This document shows, one piece after another, positions 1-10,523 of a DNA stretch of 64,000 nt. Source of the DNA: Cephalotus follicularis. Taxonomy: Eukaryota > Streptophyta > Magnoliopsida > Oxalidales > Cephalotaceae. The DNA lies in the NCBI GenBank assembly GCA_001972305.1, contig BDDD01002951.1, positions 87,519 through 151,518 on the forward strand, read 5' to 3'. The first letter of the stretch is position 1. Each line of letters begins with the position of its first letter. The notes beneath the pieces were generated by a model. That model was not told where the DNA came from and did no database searches. It saw only the letters and a program-made list of their open reading frames with translations. Made by a program: the position numbers and the translations under genes.

Positions 1-1510
1 TACAAAGGTTCATTTGGGAACCCAAATTCTTCTAGATTTGAAAGGCCTAATTTTTTTAAAAGAAAGCACGAGGTAGAAATATGTCCAAGTCTACCACAAT
101 GATTACAAGTTATTTTGGGCTCATTTTTTTTAAAAAAAAAATTATTAAAGTGTTTGACATTATTCATCTCTTCATAGCCTAGACCGGCTTTGTCAAACAC
201 ACATCTTTAAAGTCCTAAAAGATTATCCAACTTGTCGCTGCTATTTGAAAACATAGAAAAGGTTTTCTTCAAAGCGTCAATTTCAAGTTTCAAATTTTCA
301 TTTTCTTCCTTAGAATCATTTATCAATTTCAAAGAAACATTTAAAATTTCAATATCATTTATATAGTTGCTATTCCCATTCTTTAGATTTTCAATTTCTT
401 TTGACATTGAAATAGCATATTTCTTGAGAGATTTATTCTTCAAACAAACATTTTTATATTCATGAAATAAATTCTCATAAGCATTTTGCAATTCATCAAA
501 AGAAAAATTTACCTCATTTTCTTCCTCCTCCTCAGTTTCCACGAAAGCAATATTGGTTACTTCGCCATCACTCTCTTCATCGGAGCTCGATTCATCACTA
601 TCGTCCCATGTAGCAACCATAGCTTTCTTCTTCTTGGAATGATCATTACTTTTCTTGAATTGCTCTTTCTTTTTAAGACTCAGGCAATCACTTTTAAAGT
701 GACCCAGCTTTTTGCATTAGAAGGATGTTAGTTCCTCTTTCTTTGATGATTCTTCCTATTAAGGGAACTTTTTGAAAGCCTTTTTACCTTCTTGACTTTT
801 GAGGAACTTCTTAAATTAAGATGTGATAAGGGACAAATCTTCATCTTCATCAAAATCACTTTCTTCCTTCGAGGCTCTTAAAGCAATAGTCTTCTTCTTT
901 TTGGTCTCCACACTCTTATGATTTTTCATTGTAGTCTCATGTGTCATTAAGGAACAAAGGAACTGCTCGAGAGGAAGAGTCGTGAGGTCCTTTGCTTCCT
1001 CAATCACCGTTACCTTTGGAGTCCATCTTTTCGGCAAACACCTTAAGATTTTACTTACAAGTTCTTGGTTAGGATAAAATTTGACAAGATTTTTAAGAGA
1101 ATTAATAATCGTAGTAAAGCAAGAAAACATATCACTAATATTTTCATTTTCATACATCATAAACAATTCATATTCATGTACAAGCATGCTTATTTTCGAT
1201 TCATTTACTTGGTTAGTGCCTTCATATGAAACTTCTAATAAGTCCCACATTTCTTTAGCCGAATCACAAGAAGAAATGAGATTAAATTCATTTGGAACCA
1301 CGGCACAAAATAAAAAATGTTTAGCCTTTGAATTTAATTGAAGCATTCTAAAGTCATTATCGTTAAATTCATTTTCGGGTTTTAAAGAAGCTACTCCTTC
1401 TACCGTTCTCATGGGAATCCTAGGACCATTAACAATAATATGCCATAATTGATAGTCTAAGGATTGTAAAAATATGGTCATTCTAGTTTTCCAAAAACTA
1501 TAGTTATTTC
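1..1510 (-). pseudogene. gag: Sirevirus-type Copia gag, main part (element Y)
   Basis: Remnant of a Ty1/copia capsid gene; Gag packages element RNA into virus-like particles. From 1510 downward the frame opens NNYSFWKTRM and carries a UBN2-type Gag core (IIVNGPRIP near 1440). A TAA at 816-818 breaks it. Beyond it lie a damaged zinc knuckle (about 715-672, first Cys lost and an adjacent stop), an acidic Ser-rich stretch (WDDSDESSSDEESDGE near 600), a Lys/Glu/Asn-rich probable coiled coil (about 560-250) and an intact CCHC knuckle CNHCGRLGHISTSC (about 107-66). Two knuckles around a coiled coil are usual for Sirevirus Gag. The missing N-terminus lies in frame at 28537-28611, separated by insertion of element W at 1511. 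The gene runs off the window at base 1. Clade assignment is by recognition only. Confidence 0.8.
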
Positions 1511-1896
1511 TGCTGGAAATGGATAAACCAAATCCGGAGCCATAAATGGACAATGGTGTGTAGGGTGTAGAACAAAACAAAATCATATAAAATAGCAGCG
1601 GAAGAACACCCAATAAAAACTAAAACCAATCCATAAGGCAAGTCCACAGACCACATGGATCACCACATCATCAACAGAATTGAATTGCTGTCACCATAGC
1701 ATACAATGGTGACACACAATCATGGCAAGAAGAGAAGGACCAAGAGATATACCAGCGGGTGAAGGCTCCTTCTTTCTCTGCCGCTACATGCTTGAGTAGA
1801 TTCCCTCTTTAATCTTCTCCAAGTCTTTGGAACAACAAGCAATCCAAAGAGCAATAACCAAGAACAAAGTGTATGAACTCTCTCTCTCTCTCACTA
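1511..1896 (-). repeat. W 3' LTR, outer part
   Basis: The first 180 or so bases match 26284-26476 (shared GGATAAACC, GAATCCGG, CACCATAGCATA with few differences), which lies beside a PBS and is therefore the 3' end of the W LTR. The LTR is interrupted at 1897 by gypsy A and continues at 10529. A short CT run lies at 1880-1892. No protein-coding content. Confidence 0.75.
1892..1896. repeat. Target-site duplication of gypsy A (left)
   Basis: CACTA immediately before the LTR start TGTAATACCC; the identical CACTA follows the other LTR end at 10524-10528. This is a 5-bp gypsy target duplication. Its resemblance to the name of the CACTA transposon family is coincidence. Confidence 0.9.
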
Positions 1897-4134
1897 TGTA
1901 ATACCCTGCTTGTTCGTAAGTGTTTTTACGGACTTTTTATGTATTTGATTTCGGGCTTTTTAATTTTGTTAATTTTAAAGTCCGGTTGCCCTATGTTTTG
2001 GGCCTATGTGATTTGGGCTGACCGATACCAGCCTAAATTTTTGGATGTGATAATGCAATGTTGGGTTTTTTATTTTACTTAATTCAAAATTTTATTTTAA
2101 TAAAACAATTGTTTTTAAAACCTTTTCTTTTCTTTTATTTATTTTATTACATTTCTTTTAATTCTTTTCTTTTTCCTTATTTTCTTTTCTTCCTTTCTTT
2201 TTATTTCTTTCTTTCCTATTCTTCCCTCTCTTCTCCCGATACTCTATCCTTCCCTCATAAATTCTACACGTCTTCAATCTCCTTCTTCCTTATTAAACCG
2301 ATCTTGTCTCCTCTTCTTCCTTAACAATTCCCCAAATCACTCTAATTCTTCCCGTTTTAAAGAATATCAATGCCTTGGGTTTTTGCTATCTGTTTCCTCT
2401 ACTTGTCACTGTCGATTTCTGCTTGTGAAGCTTGTGTTAATCTGCTGAGGATTCATTTCATCAGGTTGTTTGAGGTAATCTCAATTTTTTGGTGTCCTTT
2501 GGTTGGATTTCTTTGATTGGTTTAAAGCTTTATACTTTTCTCTTGGTTTCGTTCTCTTTGGTCCCCTGTGTACAGCCGGTTAACAAGTTAACTGTGGTGT
2601 TCTTGCTGTGTTTCTGGATTCTGGATAGTCATTGCAGGTTAGTGATTTCACTGTAATGTTTGTTTCACTTTGTCTTGGGTTTTGTTGTTAGTATCCTTAG
2701 TGTCCTTTGGTCTTGATTCCTGCCTATATGTTTTGTCATTGTGTTATTAAGCCTGTCAGTATGTTTTAAACGCCCTAAACATGTCATAATCTGGTTCTAA
2801 ATGTCTGCAAGTGATAATGGATGGAATTTGGACCTGAACATATGCATATGCTTAGAGAATTATTTCTTTTTCTTGAAGTTAGACCACTGTCTAACTGTTT
2901 CCATGTCAATTATATGTTTCTGTATCATCTAAATGTCATATAGGGTCATATGTTTATGTTCTTGTGCCACTGGTTTAATGTCATTTTCGTTTAAACCAGT
3001 TTCTGCATTAAAATGTTGAAATTCTTGCTGTTCTGTCATCCAGAACAGTCAACTGTTCTTGTGGACAGTCGGCTGGATTGGATGAGTAGTCGACTACCAT
3101 ATGAAAATAGTCGATTGTCTTGGGTTGTGTAGTGGACTGGATCTATGTGACAGTCGACTGCCTGCAGTCTGTCTTGTGTAGTCGGCTGGCCCTTGTGATT
3201 AGTCGACTGTCAAGCTTCCCCAGTCGGCTGGTGCTCCGTAACAGTCAGCTGTTTTGCCCAGAAAAGTGTTGTTTTAAACTGTTTTGATTCGTCGGTTCCT
3301 CGAATCAATCTGGGTCTTTTCTAAACATTGTTATAAGTCTGTTAATGTCTCTGATGTTTCTTAGACACTTATATGAATGCTTTTTGGGTGTCTTTTAGAT
3401 TGTTGTGCTTCAAGGGGAGTTTGATTTAAATCATCTATCCGTAAGTGCTTTTGTGAACGCATAAGGTACGGATTTTCTGCTCTTTGGCTATCATATTTTA
3501 CTGGAACAATCCCGTTTCACTTTTATGATTAAAGTACAGATACTTCGTTCCTTGATACACTCATATGGTTTTATCAAAATAAATCAGTTTTGCTTATTGC
3601 TATGCTTCTTCGTTTATAAACTTGGTAATGTTTTATCGTTTTGACATGTTTTGAAAATGAAGTTGGTTTTGACATTTATGAATGATTCTGACTTTATTCA
3701 TATGATACGATATGTTACGATATGTTATGATCACCTCTTTATAGCGAAGTATAAATGAATTGATGATTTGACTATGAAATGTATGTTATGATACCGTTGT
3801 GAACGATTTTCAAATATGTTTTGTGAAAGCATATTTATGTGTTTTTAAATTGATTTTTATAAATCAATGTTTTCAAAATGATTGAATACTGAGTATTGTA
3901 CCCACCTATGGGGCGTACCATAGGCATGTCGTAGGCCTGGCACGGGGACATGACACTTCCGTAGCGGTGTGATTAGTCTACAGCATCTCTGAATGTTATG
4001 AACAAATCCCATGAGGTGGATTTATGGATCCGCTATGTGATAGAGGCGTATGAATCGATTCTAGTATATGATATATGATATGATATGTGATATGTTAGAA
4101 TTGACTTGTGTAGTTCCGTACACTTCAATTCTAG
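1897..4134 (+). repeat. Gypsy A 5' LTR, 3'-truncated
   Basis: Aligns throughout with 7679-9904. Begins TGTAATACCC and stops after CACTTCAATTCTAG, where the 3' LTR continues but this copy jumps into gag. Differences from the 3' LTR are a few per hundred bases by eye, including an indel of about 14 bp near 1997. Contains a T-rich/CT-rich tract (2060-2330), the TCGA array (3046-3251) and a block with an imperfect palindrome around CTATGGGGCGTACCATAG (about 3906-3923). Confidence 0.9.
3046..3251 (+). repeat. Phased TCGA array in gypsy A 5' LTR
   Basis: Ten units of a 10-bp near-palindrome (consensus CAGTCGACTG or TAGTCGACTG; variants GGCTG, GGACTG, AACTG) start at 3046, 3066, 3087, 3108, 3130, 3151, 3179, 3200, 3221 and 3242. 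Steps are 20-22 bp with one of 28. The 11-bp spacers differ from unit to unit, so this is not an ordinary tandem repeat. Function unknown. Confidence 0.85.
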
Positions 4135-5090
4135 CCGGTCGTTGAGGAGGATGCTCCAGTTGATGTTCACTAGGGAAGAGAAGCTGGGGACAGGACTGAC
4201 ACACCTGCTTATATCTGGCTAGAGCGGTTCCACAAGCATAGGCCGCAGTCTTTCAGCTCAGTTGTGACTCCGGTGGAGGTTGAGCACTGGATTGCGCATA
4301 TGGACAAGATCTTTGATTTACTTGGTTGTAGTGACGAGCAGAAGGTTAAGTTAGCTGTTTACAAGCTTGAGGGTGATGCTCAGAAATGGTGGAAGGCTGT
4401 GGATTTGGCTAAGGGTGGTAACTATGCAGAGACTTTGACCTGGTCCCAGTTTTGTGAAGTATTTTATCAGCAGTACTTTCCCACTGGTGATAAGGAGGCT
4501 TACGCCAGGGAGTTCATCAATACCACACAGAAGGATAGAGAGTCGGTCAAAGAGTTTATGAGCCGTTTCACTAGGCTTGCTGATTTTGCTGGGTCCGCGG
4601 CGGGGACAGCACTTGAACAAGCATAAAAGTTCAAGTGGAAGTTACACTATCAGCTCCGGGGTAAACGGATCAACACCAGGTTTGCTAATGTTTCTGAAGT
4701 GGCAAATGCGGCAAAGAACATAGAACTGGAAAGGTTAGATTTCCAGGCAGCTCGTCAGGAAAGTGACAGGAAGAGAAACAGAGGAGATTCTCAAGGGCAA
4801 GGTTCTGGAAAGAATAATAAGAATAGAAATGGCAAGTGAGGAAAGAGGAATGATAACCGAGGACAGCAACAGCCCGGTAATGATAAGAGGCAGACATAGG
4901 GAACTGCGGATGTTCAGATTGCCAAGTGTGATGTTTGCGGTAGACAGCATCCAGTTGGAGTGTGCTACAAGGCTCTCGGGGCCTGTTTTGTTTGTGGTCA
5001 GAAAGGGCATTTCGTGAAGGATTGTCCTGACCCTCGTGCGAAGGAAAGGAAGGGGAACAATGCAGATCATGGACAGCGCAACGTGGGAGG
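4135..5090 (+). pseudogene. gag: Gypsy A gag remnant with zinc knuckles
   Basis: Single frame in phase with pol. The retrotransposon Gag domain is readable from about 4200 (TPAYIWLERFHKHRP, then GDAQKWWKAVD, WSQFCEVFYQQYFP, RESVKEFMSRF). Downstream come basic sequence and two adjoining zinc-binding motifs, [13 protein letters not shown] and [14 protein letters not shown] (about 4926-5030), usual for chromovirus Gag. In-frame stops lie at 4171-4173 (TAG), 4624-4626 (TAA), 4837-4839 (TGA) and 4897-4899 (TAG). The N-terminus is absent because the frame emerges directly from truncated LTR sequence at 4135. Not translatable as one protein. Confidence 0.85.
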
Positions 5091-6230
5091 TCATGTCTTT
5101 GCTATCACAACTCAGCAGGCTGTTAATGCATCAGGTACTATTTCGGGCTTTATTTCTGTTGGTAACCGTGGGGCTTCTGTTTTGTATGATACCGGATCGA
5201 CCCACTCTGTTGTAGCGAGGTATTTTGTTCGGCATCTTGGGATGTCTTCACAGTTGCTTGATCCAGCTTTGGTTCTTTCGACCCCTACGGGTTCTTCTGT
5301 TGTGATATCTGAGTGTTTTTATACCTGTCCTCTTATTTTCGATGATCGGATTCGTGATACGGATCTACTTCCTATCGATATGTATGACTTCGATATGATT
5401 CTTGGTATGAACTGGTTGGATCATCATCGGGCTACGATTGACTACTACGCTCGGAGGGTTCTGTTTGGGGATGTGAATAAACCTGATTTTATTTATCAAG
5501 GTTCACGACCGAGAAAAGAAGTGAAGGTTATATCTGCTCTGAAGGCTCGGAAATTGGTGGCTAAGGGCGCTGAAGGTTTCTTAGCTATTGTGAAGGATGT
5601 CTCAAAGGTTGAGCCTCGCCTTGAAGACTATCCTGTGGTTATAGAATTTTCTTATGTGTTTTCGGAAGAGTTACCGGGTTTGCCACCGCAACGGGAAGTG
5701 GAGTTTACCATCGAACTCATTCCTGGAGCGGCACCTTTATCTAAGGCACCTTACAGGATGGCACCATTGGAACTACAAGTGTTGAAGGAACAGTTACAAG
5801 AGTTGTTGGATTGGGGTTTCATTCGGCCTAGTGTTTCATCGTGGGGTGCTCCGGTTCTTTTTATGAAGAAGAAGGATGGGTCTATGAGGCTATGCATAGA
5901 CTACAGAGAGTTGAATCGGATTACTGTTCGGAATAAATACCCGCTACCTAGGATTGATGACAGGCACTACTTGTACGGAGAAACTTGTGACATCTTTACC
6001 GATCATAAGAGTCTCAAGTACATCTTTACGCAGAAGGAGTTGAACATGCGTCAAAGAAGGTGGTTGGAACTTCTGAAAGACTATGATCTGAATATTCACT
6101 ACCATCCTGGGAAAGCAAATGTGGTAGCTGATGCTCTTAGTCGGAAGAGTTCTGGGAGTGTAGCGGCTTTGCTTACTCAGCCGCAGTTGATCGCTGATAT
6201 GGAGCGGATGGATTTACATCTGTATGTTCG
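5091..6230 (+). pseudogene. pol: Gypsy A protease, truncated RT and RNase H end
   Basis: Open frame continuing from gag. The aspartic protease has the active-site signature [12 protein letters not shown] (near 5185) and the later ILGMNWL motif. RT begins normally ([45 protein letters not shown]) and reaches YPLPRIDD at about 5960. It then jumps in frame to [20 protein letters not shown], the distal part of RNase H. The missing block holds the RT palm with its catalytic FIDD/YVDD box, the thumb and the first RNase H residues, roughly 1 kb by family comparison. Because the deletion is in frame, the open frame runs 4960-6912. No RT activity is possible. Confidence 0.88.
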
Positions 6231-7200
6231 GGGTTCTGAAGGTTGTGTTGCTGCAATGAATGTAGAGCCTACTCTTATATCTCAGATTAAGACAGCTCAG
6301 AGTGATGATGGTGTACTTTGGGCCTTAGTCAAGAATGTTGAAATGGGTAAGCAATCGGAGTTTCGTATGGATGAGTATAGTGTGATATGGCTGGGTAATC
6401 GGTTGTGTGTTCCGTCGGATTCTTCTATCAGAGATGCTGTTTTGTCAGAGGCACATAGTTCTCCATTTTCTGTACATCGGGGTTCAATGAAAATGTATAG
6501 GGACTTGAAGAAGAACTTCTGGTGGAATGGAATGAAAAGGGATGTAGCGGAGTATGTTGGAAGGTGTTTGATCTGTCAGCAGGTAAAGATTGAGCACCAA
6601 TGTGCTAGTGGTTTGTTACAGCCCTTGGAAGTTCCAGTATGGAAATGGGAAAGTATATCGATGGATTTTGTGACGGGTTTACCGAGAACTTTCAGAAGGA
6701 ACGATTATATCTGGGTAGTAGTGGATCGATTGACTAAATCGGCTCACTTCTTGGCTATCCAAGAGGACTTCGCTGTTGATCGTTTGGCTGAGGTGCTTCA
6801 GCAGGAGATAGTGAGACTACATGGGACTCCGGTATCCATTGTTTCGGATAGAGATCCTCGTTTCACTTCACGATTTTGGAAAGGACCATCCAGACCTTGG
6901 AAGATATGTTGAGGTCTTGTGCTTTGGAGTGGACTGGAAACTGGGACGAATATTTGAGCTTGATGGAGTTTGCCTACAATAACAATTGGCACGCTAGTAT
7001 CGATATGGCTCTGTTTGAAGCACTTTACGGGAGGAAGTGTCGAGCTCCGACATGTTGGGATGAGGTTGGAGAGTGAGTTACCGAGGGACCCGAGCTAGTG
7101 CAGATCACTACCGAGAAAGTGGCAATAGCAAGGGCGAGATTGAAAGCAGCTCAATCTTGACAGAAGAGTTATGCGGACAGACATCGGAGGGACTTGGAGT
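6231..7200 (+). pseudogene. pol: Gypsy A integrase, catalytic core damaged
   Basis: Integrase inserts element cDNA into the host chromosome. The N-terminal HHCC zinc site is visible ([10 protein letters not shown], then CLICQQ near 6570-6590). The first two catalytic aspartates lie in SMDFVTGLP (about 6661) and VSDRDPRF (about 6840). After SRFWK a deletion at about 6880-6886 removes some 30 residues and shifts the frame. The third catalytic residue (Glu in [10 protein letters not shown]) follows at once in another frame, so the D,D,E spacing is destroyed. TGA at 7074-7076 and a later stop interrupt the remainder (ALYGRKCRAPTCWDEVGE, then SYADRHRRDLEF). Confidence 0.85.
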
Positions 7201-7625
7201 TTAAGGTAGGTGAACATGTGTTCTTGAAAGTTTCACCTTGGAAAGGAGTCTGACGTTTTGAGATGAAGGGAAAGTTGAGTCCGCGCTTTATCGGGCCTTT
7301 CGAAGTTCTGGAGAAGATAGGCGCGGTTGCTTATCGGTTAGCTTTGCCTCCGCAGTTAGCACACATCCATAACGTGTTCCACGTGTCTTTGCTGAGAGGT
7401 TATCAGTATCATCCCCTACATGTGGTTCACTACCCGTTGGACAATATTCAGGAAGATCTATCTTGTGACGAGGAGGCCGAGGCTATTCTGGATCGACAGG
7501 AACGTGAGACATGTAGCAAGACCATTTCTTTTGTAAAAGTGCTGTGGAAGAATCATCCCGAATGTGAGGCTACTTGGGAGCTTGAGGAGCATATTCGGGA
7601 GCGGTATCTGCACTTGTTTTCTTGA
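7201..7625 (+). pseudogene. pol: Gypsy A integrase C-terminus with chromodomain
   Basis: Starts with VGEHVFLKVSPWKGV, then [17 protein letters not shown] and AYRLALPP typical of the integrase GPY/F module. It ends in a chromodomain-like segment ([32 protein letters not shown]; about 7520-7622). Chromodomains in these elements steer integration toward marked heterochromatin. An in-frame TGA lies near 7252 within the GPY/F lead-in; from 7263 the frame is open to the stop at 7623-7625. The PPT and 3' LTR follow within 55 bp, the normal gypsy order. Confidence 0.85.
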
Positions 7626-7665
7626 GGTATGTTTATGCATGTGATTTCGGGATGAAATCCTTTTT

Positions 7666-7678
7666 AAGGGGGGGTGGA
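7666..7678 (+). other. Polypurine tract of gypsy A
   Basis: AAGGGGGGGTGGA directly abuts the 3' LTR start TGTAATACCC. Polypurine tracts resist RNase H and prime plus-strand cDNA synthesis. Confidence 0.9.
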
Positions 7679-10523
7679 TGTAATACCCTGCTTGTTCGTA
7701 AGTGTTTTTACAGAGTTTTTATGTATTTGATTTTGGGCTTTTTAATTTTGTTAATTTTAAAGTCCGGTTGCCCTATGTGATTTGGGCTGATCGATACCAG
7801 CCTAAATTTTTGGATGTGATAATACAATGTTGGGTTTTTTATTTTACTTAATTCAAAATTTTATTTTACTAAAACAATTGTTTTTAAAACCTTTTCTTTT
7901 CTTTTATTTATTTTATTACATTTCTTTTAATTCTTTTCTTTTTCCATTCTTTCTTTTCTTTCTTTCTTTTTCTTTCTTTCTTTCCTATTCTTCCCTCTCT
8001 TCTCCCGACACTCTCTCTTTTCCTCATAAATTATACACGTCTTCAATCTCCTTCTTCCTTATTAAACCGATCTTGTCTACACTTCTTCCTTAACAATTCC
8101 CCAAATCACTCTAATTCTTCCTATTTTAAAGAATATCAATGCCTTGGGTTTTTGCTATCCGTTTCCTCTACTTGTCACTACCGATTTCTGCTTGTGAAGC
8201 TTGTGTTAATCTGCTGAGGATTCATTTCATCGGGTTGTTTGAGGTAATCTCAATTTTCTGTTGTCCTTTGGTTGGATTTCTTTGATTGGTTTAAAGCTTT
8301 ATACTTTTCTCTTGGTTTGGTTCTCTTTGGTCCCCTGTGTACAGCCGGTTAACAAGTCAACTGTGGTGTTCTTGTTGTGTTTCTGGTTTCTGGATAGTCA
8401 TTGCAGGTTAGTGATTTCACTGTAATGATTGTTTCACTTTGTCTTTAGTTTTGTTGTTAGTATCCTTAGTGTCCTTTGGTCTTGATTCCTGCCTATATGT
8501 TTTGTCATTGTGTTATTAAGCCTGTCAGCATGTTTTAAACACCCTAAACATGTCATAATCTGGTTTTAAATGTCTGCAAGTGATAATGGATGGAATTTGG
8601 ACCTGAACATATGCATATGCTTAGAGAATTATTTCTTTCTCTTGAAGTTAGGCCACTGTCTAATTGTTTCCATGTCAATTATGTGTTTCTGTATCATCTA
8701 AATGTCATATAGGGTCATATGTTTATGTTCTTGTGTCGCTGGTTTAATGTCATTTTCGTTTAAACCAGTTTCTACATTAAAATGTCAAAATTCCTGGTGT
8801 TTTGTCATCCAGAACAGTCAGCTGTTTTTTGTGGACTGTCAGCTGGATTGGATGAGTAGTCGACTGCCATATGAAAACAGTCGACTGTCTTGGGTTGTGT
8901 AGTCGACTGGATCTATGTGACAGTCGACTGCCTGCAGTCTGTCTTGTGTAGTCGGCTGGTCCTTGTGATTAGTCGACTGCCAAGCTTCCCCAGTCGGCTG
9001 GTGCTCTGTAACAGTCAGCTGTTTTGCCCAGAAAAGTGTTGTTTTCAACTGTTTTGATTCGTCGGCTCCTCGAATCAATCCGGGTCTTTTCTAAACATTG
9101 TTATAAGTCTGTTAATGTCTCTGATGTTTCTTAGACCCTTATATGAATGGTTTTTGGGTGTCTTTTAGATTGTTGTGCTTCAAGGGGAGTTTGATTTAAA
9201 TCATCTATCCGTAAGTGCTTTTGTGAACGCATAAGGTACGGATTTTCTGCTCTTTGGCTATCATATTTTATTGGAACTATCTCATTTCACTTTTATGATG
9301 AAAGTACGGATACTTCGTTCCTTGATACACTCAAATGATTTTATCAAAATAAATCAATTTTGCTTATTGCTATGCTTCTTCGTTTATGAACTTGGTAATG
9401 TTTTATGGTTTTGACATGTTTCGAAAATGAAGTTGGTTTTGACATTTATGAATGATTCCAACTTTATTCATATGATACGATATGTTACGATATGTTATGA
9501 TCACCTCTTTATAGCAAAGTATAAATGAGTTGATGATTTGACTATGAAATGTATGTTATGATACCGTTGTGAACGATTTTCAAATATGTTTTGTGAAAGC
9601 ATATTTATGTGTTTTTAAATTGATTTTGATAAATCAATGTTTTTGAAATGATTGAATACTATGTATTGTACCCACCTATGGGGCGTACCATAGGCATGTC
9701 GTAGGCCTAGCACGGGGAGATGACACTTCTGTAGCGGTGTGATTAGTCTACGGCGTCTCTGAATGTTATGAATAAATCCCATGAGGTGGATTTATGGATC
9801 CGCTATGTGATAGAGGCGTATGAATCGATTCTAGTATATGATATATGATATGATATGTGATATGTGAGAATCGACTTGTGTAGTGCCGTACACTTCAATT
9901 CTAGTGGGCATGTGGAATTAGCGCCTACCTTGCCAAATATATGTTATGTGATATGTATGTGGCTCAGTATGACTTATGAATCGAAAATGATGTTTTGAAA
10001 TGCTTCGTAAATGTTTCGAAAGTTATATGGATTTTATGAAAGTACAAATGTGACTTTACGAATGTTTAATTGTTTTTAATTGCTTAAGATTTCTGTTATA
10101 AATTTTTATTGAAATCTTACTGCTTTTAAATTTATCATTTACTGTTTTAATTCCCTTATCCGTACTGAGGTTTGCTCAGCCACATTTTTGTTTTCCACGC
10201 GGCAGGTTATCATGAGCAGCAGGGGAATGTGTGAACGAGAGATGACCACCTTATGTTTTGGATCTCTAGGAGTGTGATCCTTATGTCTTTTTATTTTTTT
10301 TTAGTGGTCATGGACAATAAGATACTTATGTTTTATGTTTTAAATTTGAAACTTGAATATGTTTTAAGTTTTTCCGAAAATGCTAAATTGTTAAGTTATT
10401 AAGTTTTCAGTTATGATATGACCGCCACGTTTTTGGCTGATATGTTAGGTTTATGTTCAGATGTGTATCTGATAGGTTCTGTATTATGACCTGTGACGAC
10501 TCCCGCCGTCCGGGGGTGTTACA
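7679..10523 (+). repeat. Gypsy A 3' LTR, complete
   Basis: 2845 bp, TGTAATACCC...GGGTGTTACA, followed by the CACTA duplication. Contains a T/CT-rich tract (7830-8100), the TCGA array (8815-9021) and the block ACCTATGGGGCGTACCATAG near 9673. The portion 9905-10523 has no counterpart in the truncated 5' LTR. No convincing protein-coding frame. Confidence 0.92.
8815..9021 (+). repeat. Phased TCGA array in gypsy A 3' LTR
   Basis: Units start at 8815, 8836, 8857, 8878, 8900, 8921, 8949, 8970, 8991 and 9012, that is steps of 21,21,21,22,21,28,21,21,21. The core is (C/T)AGTCGACTG with variants CAGTCAGCTG and CAGTCGGCTG; the 11-bp spacers are unrelated to each other. The single 28-bp step is at the same place as in the 5' LTR. 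Confidence 0.9.

Larger units (their letters stand above)
1897..10523 (+). mobile_element. Gypsy element A (chromovirus, large LTRs), defective
   Basis: Ty3/gypsy element bounded by TG...CA termini and a perfect CACTA duplication. The 5' LTR is truncated (1897-4134), coding is 4135-7625, the PPT 7666-7678 and the 3' LTR complete (7679-10523, 2845 bp). A C-terminal chromodomain plus LTRs near 2.8 kb point to a Tekay/Del-like chromovirus. A deletion removed about 619 bp of the 5' LTR, the PBS and the Gag start. Internal deletions removed most of RT and about 30 residues of the integrase core, and three gag stops remain. It could move only with proteins supplied in trans, and without a PBS probably not at all. 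Confidence 0.9.

Noticed and set aside
1892-1896. CACTA motif at gypsy A flank as a CACTA transposon end
   Set aside because: It is a 5-bp target duplication repeated at 10524-10528 next to gypsy LTR ends; no CACTA inverted repeat or subterminal repeats are present.
2058-2324. Phe/Leu/Ser-rich reading frame (also at 7827-8093)
   Set aside because: Product of the T- and CT-rich LTR tract; present in both LTRs and not like any protein.
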